Assembly: GCA_016200745.1 (NCBI GenBank)
Contig: JACQEF010000366.1
Coordinates: 1 to 11,761, forward strand
Source: Chloroflexota bacterium
Lineage (GTDB): Bacteria > Chloroflexota > Limnocylindria > Limnocylindrales > CSP1-4
Direction: 5' to 3'
DNA: 11,761 nt
Shown piece by piece: positions 6,441-11,761 of this stretch. The stretch's first letter is position 1; each line of letters starts with the position of its first letter. A model generated the notes under the pieces. That model did no database searches. It was not told where the DNA came from and was given only the letters and a program-made list of their open reading frames with translations. Both the position numbers and the translations under genes were made by a program.

Positions 6441-6854
6441 TCAGCGGGCCCGCATCCGGTTGTTCTTCGGGTCGTGGGTCAGCTCGGCCAGGCCGAGTGC
6501 CTCGAGCAGCGGCGGCAGGTAGACGCCGAACCGGCCGCGCAGGCCCTTCTTGAGGCCGTACCAGCCCCCGATCGGGTTGTCCGCCGATCGGCCCCAGGCC
6601 TCCACGCTGCCCTCCGGTGCCGGCTTCTGCTCGTCCGCCCCGCCGAGGGGCATCCAGTCGCCGTGGGCCTGGAGCATGGAATGGAGGTCGTCGATCGCGC
6701 GCCGGTCGTAGCGGAGCTGCGTCCCGCCGACCTGGCAGACGATCGACGGCGGGTCGGACGACTCGTCGATGTACATCGAGTAGCCGGAGGTGCCCGGCGG
6801 TGTCTGCAGGATCCATGGATCCGCCCTGGTCCCCGAGCCGGTGTGTTCCGCCAC
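6441..6854 (-). CDS. Conserved hypothetical protein, possibly DUF6855-like
   Basis: The 137-residue protein is probably soluble: no signal peptide, no membrane span. It reads like a single compact domain. The segment SIVCQVGGTQLRYDRRAIDDLHSMLQAHGDWMPLGGADEQKP is followed by the tryptophan-rich VEAWGRSADNPIGGWYGLKKGLRGRFGVYLPPLLEALGLAEL. I recognise this wording from small hypothetical proteins of Actinomycetota and Chloroflexota. My family label (DUF6855) is from memory and tentative; no function is known to me. The GTG at 6854 is chosen because GGGAGG (6860-6865) lies five bases upstream and domain-like sequence starts soon after; the longer frame to 6935 adds an unstructured 27 residues. 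It lies 136 bp downstream of the protease gene on the same strand, so co-transcription is possible but not shown. Confidence 0.75.
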   Translation of the reverse strand: MAEHTGSGTRADPWILQTPPGTSGYSMYIDESSDPPSIVCQVGGTQLRYDRRAIDDLHSMLQAHGDWMPLGGADEQKPAPEGSVEAWGRSADNPIGGWYGLKKGLRGRFGVYLPPLLEALGLAELTHDPKNNRMRAR

Positions 6855-6859
6855 GTCGG

Positions 6860-6865
6860 CCTCCC
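6860..6865 (-). promoter_or_regulatory. Ribosome binding site for the small conserved gene
   Basis: On the minus strand GGGAGG stands five bases ahead of the GTG at 6854. It is the reason for preferring this start over the upstream ATG at 6935, which has no such site and would extend the protein with sequence lacking domain character. Confidence 0.5.
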
Positions 6866-6990
6866 GTAGGCGAGTCGCGAAGGCCGGCGGCCTTCCGAGG
6901 CCGCTTACGGTAGCCAGCGAACCGGGCCCGGACAATGCCTCCGGCGCGCCAGGCCGGGCCGAATCCCGCGCTCGACCCGCCCGCGCGATC

Positions 6991-8541
6991 TCAGCGGAAG
7001 CCCGTCCGGAAGGTGACCGCGAATGTCCGGGGCAGCGGAACGCCCTCGCCGGCCGACGTGATCCCGCCGACGAGGATGCGGTACGAGTGGTTCGCGCTCA
7101 GCCGGACGGCGGGCCGGATCGTGGCGGTCCGGCTGGTCGCGCTGTAGGCGATCCGGATGACGACGCGACGGCCACCGCGGGACAGGTCGAGCATGGTGAT
7201 CGTCCGCGTCGAGATGCCGGTCACAGGAATCGAGAACGCGAGTCGAGGCTGCGTCGACCGAAGCACGTTCCGTGCCCCGTTGCGGGGATTCGCCGACGCC
7301 ACCGACGGCGGGGTCGGGGTGGGCGCGGCGACCGGCGTCGGCGTGGGCGACGGGCCGGCCGACGGGTCCGGCGTCGGCGTCGGGGTGGCGCCCGGCGTCG
7401 GGGTGGCGCCCGGTGTCGGTGTCGGGGTCGGGCTCGCGATCGGCGTGGGCGTCGCGGCCGGCATGCCGAGCTCGCCGGCGGCGAGATCGAGGGCCGGGCC
7501 GACCTGCAGCAGGCCGTACCCCGAATCCGGGTTGCGCCCGCCGGCCACCAGCGGTCTGGCGGTCTGGGTCAGGTCGGCGAACACCTCGTCGACGCTGATC
7601 GTCGGGTCGACCGATCGAAGCAGCGCGACCGCGCCGGTCACGTGCGGCGTCGCCATCGACGTCCCGGTCCCGTACGCGTAGCCGTTCCCGGGCCGGGCCG
7701 AGATGATGCTCTCGCCGGGCGCGACGATCGCCAGCGCCGCCGTCCGGGTCGAGAACGAGCTGACCGCCGTCCCTTCCCGTGTCGTCGAGCCCACGCAGAT
7801 GACATGGGCGAAGTTGCACGGGTACTCGTTGACGGTGGTGCCGTCGTTGCCCGATGCCGCCACGACCACGGCGCCCGCCGCGTAGGCGGCGTCGAAGGCC
7901 GGCTGGACGTTCGCCACGCCGAGCGCGCTCAGGGCCCCACCCAGGCTCATCGTGATGATCCGCGCGCCGTGGGCGACCGCCCAGTTCATGCCCGCGACCA
8001 GGCCCCGGAAATCGCCGGAGCCGGTCGAGTCGAGGATCTTGATCGGCATGATCGTCACGTTCGGGGCGATGCCGGCGATCCCCTGGGCGTTATTGGCCGC
8101 CGCCGCCACGGTCCCGGCCACGTGCGTACCGTGCCCCTCGTCGTCGTCGGTCGGACCGAAGTCGCCGGCGCTGTCGGCAACGCCGGTCAGGGCGTTGAAG
8201 CCGGGCACGAGCCGTCCGCTGAACTCTGGATGGGTCGCGTCGATCCCCGTGTCGAGCACGGCGACCACGACGCTCGACGTCCCCGTGCTGCGCAGCCAGG
8301 CCGATGGTGCGGCGATGGCCGTCAGGTCGATCTGGTTCGCGAAGTACGGGTCGTCCGGCGGGGTCGACGGCCAGTCGAAGGCCGAGATGGGAGCGTCGAG
8401 GCCGATTTCGGCGCCGCGCTCCGACGCGGCCGTGCCGGCGCCCGAGCCGAACGCGCCGGCACCGAGCGCGAGCATCGCGGACAGGACGAGGACGGCGCCT
8501 CGATCGATCGGTCCACGTCGCTGGATGGGGGTCGCGCGCAT
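6991..8541 (-). CDS. Secreted S8 family serine protease with Thr-Pro linker and Ig-like C-terminal domain
   Basis: The 516-residue product is an exported subtilisin-like protease. A basic start and hydrophobic stretch (about 14-35) form a signal peptide. A very short pro-region precedes DDPYFANQIDLTAIAAPSAW. The catalytic triad is Asp97 (VVAVLDTGID), His137 (GHGTHVAGT) and Ser295 (GTSMATPHVTGAV); the oxyanion Asn232 is in ASGNDG. A linker of Thr-Pro repeats (about 363-413) joins the catalytic domain to a roughly 100-residue C-terminal domain resembling SbsA-type Ig-like (Big_5) folds: ANPRNGARNV near the start, FAVTFRTGF at the end. There is no sortase motif or final membrane span, so it is probably released or loosely wall-bound. 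I chose the ATG at 8541, with AGGA eight bases upstream, because the signal peptide begins there; the ATG at 8601 would lengthen it unnaturally. The gene is divergent from the histidine kinase. Confidence 0.93.
   Translation of the reverse strand: MRATPIQRRGPIDRGAVLVLSAMLALGAGAFGSGAGTAASERGAEIGLDAPISAFDWPSTPPDDPYFANQIDLTAIAAPSAWLRSTGTSSVVVAVLDTGIDATHPEFSGRLVPGFNALTGVADSAGDFGPTDDDEGHGTHVAGTVAAAANNAQGIAGIAPNVTIMPIKILDSTGSGDFRGLVAGMNWAVAHGARIITMSLGGALSALGVANVQPAFDAAYAAGAVVVAASGNDGTTVNEYPCNFAHVICVGSTTREGTAVSSFSTRTAALAIVAPGESIISARPGNGYAYGTGTSMATPHVTGAVALLRSVDPTISVDEVFADLTQTARPLVAGGRNPDSGYGLLQVGPALDLAAGELGMPAATPTPIASPTPTPTPGATPTPGATPTPTPDPSAGPSPTPTPVAAPTPTPPSVASANPRNGARNVLRSTQPRLAFSIPVTGISTRTITMLDLSRGGRRVVIRIAYSATSRTATIRPAVRLSANHSYRILVGGITSAGEGVPLPRTFAVTFRTGFR
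7303..7455 (-). repeat. Thr-Pro-coding low-complexity repeat in the protease gene
   Basis: This stretch encodes the Pro/Thr/Ala/Ser linker of the protease. It contains an exact tandem period of 18 bases at 7382-7417 (two copies with one difference), encoding an ATPTPG-type hexapeptide unit. Flanking dipeptide-scale repeats are less regular. Such runs change length easily by slippage. Linkers of this kind usually act as extended, often glycosylated, spacers between exported domains. Confidence 0.8.
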
Positions 8542-8722
8542 GCGGAAGGTCCTGCGTCTGCTGAAGATGGGACACCTGTCCCGGTGCGCCTGTGCCGTCA
8601 TCCTCGGGCATTCGCGCCGGTTTCGTCAGACTCCATTGGTCCTGCCGCCGGCTGGCGATCGGGGCAGGCGTCGGCGATCCGTCGAACGGGGCGTGCTAGG
8701 GTTTGCGTGACTGCGCATCGGG
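8542..8722. promoter_or_regulatory. Divergent control region between protease and histidine kinase
   Basis: The 181-bp gap holds both promoters. GGGACA-CC-TGTCCC at 8569-8582 is a perfect 14-bp hyphenated palindrome, 28 bases from the protease ATG. GGCGATC occurs twice in direct orientation (8654-8660 and 8673-8679), and TAGGGT (8697-8702) is a TAnnnT box upstream of the kinase GTG. No -35 hexamer is convincing in either direction. The sites could serve either gene, or a response regulator paired with the kinase; no binding protein can be named. Confidence 0.4.
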
Positions 8723-10642
8723 GTGGATGAGCTGATGGCCCAGGACACGCCACCAACGACCGGATCACGGGCGGCGCTTCGGACGCTGCCCCTCTCCCGC
8801 TGGATCGGACCGGTGCTGACGGCGGGCGCGATCCTGGCCATTCTCGCCGGGCGGTCCGTCTTCACGATCTCCAGCCCGGGCCTGATCCTGCTGGTCTTCG
8901 TCGCGATCTCCGCGGTGCTCGGGGGCGTCCTGCCCGCCGTCGCCAGCGCGGTGATCGTCTCGGCGTTCGTCATGGTGGACGCATCGGCGCCCGGCCAGCT
9001 GCTGCAATACGACTCCGCCGCCCTGAGCCGGGTGGTGGTCAACGTGGCGACGGCCCTGGTCATGGCCGTGCTCGTCGGCGGCATCCAGGCGCGCCTCGAC
9101 GCCCAGCGCGAGCTGCTGGCGGCGCGGCGCAGCGAGGACCGCCAGCGAGCGCTGACCGACCCGGCGAGCGAGGCGATCCTCACGATCGACTCGTCGAGCG
9201 ACGTCCTGGCCGCCAACCCCGCCACGACCGAGCTGTTCGGGTACCCGATCGAGGAGATCGTCGGGGGCTCGATCACGAAGCTGATGCCGCCCGCCATGCG
9301 GGAGCGGCACCTCGAGGCGGTCAGGCACTACCTGAGCACCGGCCGGCGTTCGCTGCCCTGGCACGGCGCCGAGCTCCGGGCGATGGACGCGAACGGACGC
9401 GAGTTCCCGGTCGAGGTCTCGATCGGTGTCTATGGCGATGGCGACGGGCGACGGTTCACCGGCATCGTCCGGGACATCAGCCGGCGCAAGGAGATCGAGA
9501 CGCAGCTCATGCAGGCCCAGAAGATGGACGCGATCGGCCGGCTCGCCGGGGGCGTGGCCCACGACTTCAACAACCTGCTGACCGCGATCGGCGGCTACGC
9601 CGAGATGGTCGCCTCGACGTTCGACCCGTCCGACCCGCGCCAGGCGCACGTCACCGGGATCCGCCAGGCGACCGAGCACGCGGCATCGCTGACCCGCCAG
9701 CTGCTGACGTTCAGTCGAGGCCAGGAGCTCCGACCGAGCGTGATCTCGCTGAGCCAGGTCGTGACCACGGTGGAGCCGATGCTCCGGCGCCTGCTCGGCG
9801 AGCACGTCGAGCTGGTGGTCGACGCCGATGACGGGACCTGGCTGACCGTGGCCGATCGTGCCCAGGTGGAGGCCATCCTGGTCAACCTGGCCGTCAATGC
9901 GCGGGATGCCATGCCCGAGGGCGGAATCCTGACGATCGAGACCGCCAACGTGGAGCTCGACGAGCGATACCGCCTCCATCATGCCGAGGTCAAGCCGGGC
10001 CAGTACGTCCAGGTCACGGTGACCGACACCGGGGTGGGGATGGACGAGGCGACGATGGCCCACGTCTTCGAGCCGTTCTTCACCACCAAGGATTCGCGGT
10101 CCGGGACGGGCCTCGGCCTGGCCACCGTCTACGGCACGGTCCGCCAGTCGGGCGGATACGTGTGGGTGTACTCGGAGCCGGGCCAGGGCGCGACCTTCAA
10201 GATCTACCTCCCACGGACGACCGAGACGGGCACGGTCGACGTCGAGGCGGCCGCGCCGCAGCCCCAGCCAACACCGCAGCACGCGACGATCCTGGTCGCC
10301 GAGGACGAAGCTGTCGTCCGCGAGATGGTCGTCGCGGCCCTGGAGCGGCTCGGCTACCGGGTGATGGCCGCGAGCACCGGCGAGGAGGCCGTCCGACTGA
10401 TCGACCGTCTTGGCGACGAGATCGACCTCCTCCTGAGCGACGTCGTGATGCCCGGCATGAGCGGTCCGGACCTGCTCGACCGGGCGCGCCGGACGCGGCC
10501 CGAGCTTCGGGCGATCTTCATGTCCGGGTACACCGCGCTGACGATCGGTCGCCCGATCCAGGCCGGCGTGACCCTGCTGGAAAAGCCGTTCTCTGGGGCC
10601 CGGCTAGGCGAGGTCGTCCGGGAGACAATCGCCGGCCGCTGA
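8723..10642 (+). CDS. Hybrid sensor histidine kinase with PAS and receiver domains
   Basis: The 639-residue protein has about three or four membrane spans within 28-122 (VLTAGAILAILAG, LILLVFVAISAVLGGVLPAVASAVIVSAF, VVVNVATALVMAVLVGG). A short coiled linker follows, then a PAS domain (about 142-256: ILTIDSSSDVLAANPATTELFGY, ending GIVRDISRRKEIE). The dimerisation/phosphoacceptor motif is GVAHDFNNLLTAIGGYAEM with His280. The ATP-binding domain shows NLAVNARDAM (Asn392), DTGVGM (Asp435) and GTGLGLATVYG. After a Pro/Gln linker comes a receiver domain (about 521-639): acidic pair Glu527/Asp528, phosphoacceptor Asp573 (LSDVVMPGMSG), Ser601 (FMSGYT), Lys621 (EKPF). This HDFNNLL-type kinase with a terminal receiver resembles FixL/CckA-like hybrids that pass phosphate to another protein. 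No histidine phosphotransferase or DNA-binding response regulator is adjacent, so it is an orphan; the signal is unknown. The GTG at 8723 is one option, the ATG at 8735 (MAQDTPP) another. Confidence 0.92.
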   Translation: MDELMAQDTPPTTGSRAALRTLPLSRWIGPVLTAGAILAILAGRSVFTISSPGLILLVFVAISAVLGGVLPAVASAVIVSAFVMVDASAPGQLLQYDSAALSRVVVNVATALVMAVLVGGIQARLDAQRELLAARRSEDRQRALTDPASEAILTIDSSSDVLAANPATTELFGYPIEEIVGGSITKLMPPAMRERHLEAVRHYLSTGRRSLPWHGAELRAMDANGREFPVEVSIGVYGDGDGRRFTGIVRDISRRKEIETQLMQAQKMDAIGRLAGGVAHDFNNLLTAIGGYAEMVASTFDPSDPRQAHVTGIRQATEHAASLTRQLLTFSRGQELRPSVISLSQVVTTVEPMLRRLLGEHVELVVDADDGTWLTVADRAQVEAILVNLAVNARDAMPEGGILTIETANVELDERYRLHHAEVKPGQYVQVTVTDTGVGMDEATMAHVFEPFFTTKDSRSGTGLGLATVYGTVRQSGGYVWVYSEPGQGATFKIYLPRTTETGTVDVEAAAPQPQPTPQHATILVAEDEAVVREMVVAALERLGYRVMAASTGEEAVRLIDRLGDEIDLLLSDVVMPGMSGPDLLDRARRTRPELRAIFMSGYTALTIGRPIQAGVTLLEKPFSGARLGEVVRETIAGR

Positions 10643-11474
10643 CCGAACGGCTAGGCCGGCTCGGCCGCCCGGGCCACCACCGGGAACGCGGCCGCCTCGA
10701 TCCCGAGCTCGTCCATCCTGGACGCATAGAGGCCATAGCGACGTCGCGCCTCGCCATGCCGGCCGGCTTCCACGAGCGACGCGACCAGGCCAAGGTGCGC
10801 CGGCTCGTCGTAGGCGTCCCGCTCGAGGATCCGCAGCTGAGGTCGATGAACAGCGGGTAGAGCACCGGCAGCGACAGGACCGGCAGGCTCGCCAGCGTGA
10901 CGTCGCAGGTGCGGGTCCCGTCGCCCGTAAGGGTCAGCGGGCAGTCGAGCGTCTCGTCGAACGGGATCGAGATGGGCTCGATGGTCTCGAACCCGAACCA
11001 CGGACCCAGCGGATCGAAGTTGGGGCTGTTGTAGAAGCCGGCGTCGCCCGAGATGTTGCCCTTGAGCTCGACCTTGCCGTTGGTCGGGGTGAAGACGTCG
11101 GTGGTGTGGAGCGTGGCGCCCTGGCGCAACTCCGAATCGTTGAACGCGACGCTGGTCGTCGCGTCGCTGGTGTAGTCGACGTGGGTGATCGCGGCCTTGA
11201 CCGAGACGCCGAGCGCGATCGCGCCGGGCGTGTTCGGGAAGAGCCAGTCGGGCACGCACTCGTCGCAGGGCGCGAAGCCCTCCATCGACAGGTTGGTGGC
11301 CGCGCCACCGGTGAACGTCTGGGCCAAGTCCTTGCTCTGGCTGGCCGCGGCCACGGTGCCGACGGCACCGAAGACGGCAGACGCCGCGACGATGGCGGCG
11401 AGGCTGAGGCGGCTGACGGCCGCGAGGCGCCGACGGCCGGCGCGAGGCCGGCCGGACCCGATGAGCGATGCCAT
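10518..11474 (-). CDS. Exported protein of unknown function, 3'-disrupted
   Basis: The ATG at 11474 has AGGGAG (11484-11489) nine bases upstream. The product begins with an Arg-rich region and a hydrophobic stretch (about 18-44), ending AAAS as a plausible signal-peptidase site. Residues 45-213 look like a real secreted beta-rich domain: alternating hydrophobics, many Thr/Ser/Asp, an early Cys70-x2-Cys73 pair, Cys178 and Cys190 that could form disulfides, and no membrane span. I do not recognise the family. From residue 214 (about 10840) the frame becomes Arg/Ser/Trp-rich and runs to a TGA at 10518-10520, overlapping the histidine kinase gene by 125 bases on the opposite strand. That tail is out-of-frame translation of the BTAD fragment. 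The believable coding part is therefore 10840-11474, truncated at its 3' end; the annotated length of 318 residues would be artificial. Confidence 0.65.
   Translation of the reverse strand: MASLIGSGRPRAGRRRLAAVSRLSLAAIVAASAVFGAVGTVAAASQSKDLAQTFTGGAATNLSMEGFAPCDECVPDWLFPNTPGAIALGVSVKAAITHVDYTSDATTSVAFNDSELRQGATLHTTDVFTPTNGKVELKGNISGDAGFYNSPNFDPLGPWFGFETIEPISIPFDETLDCPLTLTGDGTRTCDVTLASLPVLSLPVLYPLFIDLSCGSSSGTPTTSRRTLAWSRRSWKPAGMARRDVAMASMRPGWTSSGSRRPRSRWWPGRPSRPSRSVSGRRLSPGRPRLAGPQRTAFPAGSRRPGSGDRSSARCTRT
10631..10660. terminator. Inverted repeat spanning two converging stop codons
   Basis: GCCGGCC (10631-10637) and GGCCGGC (10654-10660) are perfect 7-bp arms around a 16-base loop. The loop contains the kinase TGA (10640-10642) and the TAG (10651-10653) of the converging BTAD fragment. 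There is no T run. The placement matches the other two convergent junctions in this window, but a long loop and GC-only arms make it weak. Confidence 0.3.
10651..10839 (-). pseudogene. C-terminal remnant of a BTAD-type (SARP-like) transcriptional regulator
   Basis: In this frame the minus strand encodes 62 residues that start QLRILERDAYDEPAHLGLV, continue EAGRHGEARRRYGLYASRM and finish near DELGIEAAAFP. This is the last helical pair of a bacterial transcriptional activator domain (the TPR-like BTAD found after OmpR-type DNA-binding domains), whose usual wording is LLERDPYDEpAH, then aGRrgEAlrrYr, then eLGvep. Third codon positions are almost all G or C in this frame and less so in the overlapping frame, which supports it as the ancestral one. 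Upstream of 10840 the frame turns into sequence without domain character, while a different frame encodes an exported protein. No start, DNA-binding domain or first half of the BTAD remains. It is therefore a fragment: a deletion product, or the result of a misjoined assembly. Confidence 0.7.
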
Positions 11475-11500
11475 GGTGCTGAACTCCCTGTGTGGACGAC

Positions 11501-11519
11501 CGGCGGAACAGCTCCGCCG
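11501..11519. promoter_or_regulatory. 7-bp hairpin in the leader of the exported protein gene
   Basis: CGGCGGA and TCCGCCG pair perfectly around ACAGC. On the minus strand this hairpin would lie in the 5' leader, 11 bases before the Shine-Dalgarno at 11484-11489. It could shape mRNA stability or translation, or be an operator; nothing favours one reading. Confidence 0.35.
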
Positions 11520-11552
11520 TTGGTTCGTGTCGGGAGTCAGGTTCGCCAGGCA

Positions 11553-11571
11553 CCTTCAGGCGCCCTGAAGG
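11553..11571. promoter_or_regulatory. 19-bp palindrome upstream of the exported protein gene
   Basis: CCTTCAGG and CCTGAAGG are perfect 8-bp arms with a CGC centre. They contain A/T positions, so they are less likely to be a by-product of GC richness than the other hairpins here. The site is 79 bases from the start codon at 11474, a usual distance for an operator. No T run follows on either strand, which argues against an intrinsic terminator. Confidence 0.45.
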
Positions 11572-11761
11572 CCGGATGAAAGTGGAACCCGGGATGCCGA
11601 CCGAGAGTGCCGGGCATCGTCAGGCGGACTGCCGCTGCGCGGAAGACCCCGGGGGCGTATAACTCGCGTGCGGGGTCGCCAGGCATGGATCTGGATGCCG
11701 CAGCGAGCTGACGTCCGGCGAACCCACCCGAGGCAGCGCGGCCTCAGTTGGCGGGTGGAGA

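Larger units (their letters stand above)
11475..11761. other. Gene-free leader region at the window end
   Basis: No open frame here looks coding on either strand. The first 15 bases hold the ribosome binding site of the exported protein gene. Beyond it lie two 19-bp hyphenated palindromes (11501-11519 and 11553-11571) and an imperfectly spaced pair GATGCC/GGCATC (11593-11618). A TATAAC box at 11658-11663 could be a plus-strand -10 element for a gene beyond the window, but it has no -35 partner. Confidence 0.5.

Noticed and set aside
7340..7455. Regular short repeats that might suggest a CRISPR or minisatellite locus
   Set aside because: The period is 18 or 6 bases with no spacers, and it encodes an in-frame Thr-Pro linker of the protease.
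6790..8730. 646-codon plus-strand open frame opposite the protease gene
   Set aside because: Low-complexity Arg/Gly/Asp translation; the minus strand encodes an intact S8 protease with its triad, so this is a compositional shadow.
11736..11761. Stretch CTCAGTTGG near the window end, reminiscent of a tRNA D-loop
   Set aside because: The bases before it do not give a proper acceptor arm with T8, no D-stem closes, and the window ends before an anticodon arm could be tested.

Overview
The window is very GC-rich bacterial DNA, with strong G/C preference at third codon positions, frequent GTG starts, and genes packed with short or overlapping junctions. The gene content fits a Chloroflexota lineage of the Limnocylindria/Ellin6529 kind: an F420-type luciferase-like oxidoreductase, a secreted subtilase with a Thr-Pro linker, and a BTAD regulator fragment. 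A high-GC actinomycete cannot be excluded from sequence alone. I see no rRNA, tRNA, CRISPR array, transposase or attachment site.

Layout. (1) 1-76 is the 3' end of an unidentified gene. (2) 230-1135 (-) is a luciferase-like, F420-type oxidoreductase, divergent from 1191-1565 (+), a TfoX N-terminal-domain protein. (3) 1843-3958 (+) is a molybdate cluster: an HTH plus TOBE regulator, the ModA lipoprotein and the ModB permease. The three are joined by two GTGA stop/start overlaps, and no ModC ATPase follows. A 13-bp hairpin and an inverted repeat over a -10-like box precede the cluster. (4) 4009-5670 (-) is a GMC flavoprotein of the choline dehydrogenase type, divergent from 5704-6414 (+), a type II haloacid dehalogenase-like enzyme. 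(5) 6441-6854 (-) is a small conserved protein of unknown function, and 6991-8541 (-) is a secreted S8 protease. (6) 8723-10642 (+) is a membrane hybrid histidine kinase with PAS and receiver domains. (7) 10518-11474 (-) begins as an exported protein but breaks at about 10840, where it runs out of frame into the C-terminal end of a BTAD-type regulator. (8) 11475-11761 has no gene but carries hyphenated palindromes.

How the parts fit. The only clear pathway unit is the molybdate cluster: capture (ModA), membrane passage (ModB) and probably molybdate-responsive control (HTH-TOBE). The other genes look like ordinary, mostly monocistronic housekeeping or accessory genes. The best anomaly is the gene fusion near 10840, which looks like a deletion between two co-oriented genes or an assembly join. 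I found nothing that amounts to a new defence or mobile system.
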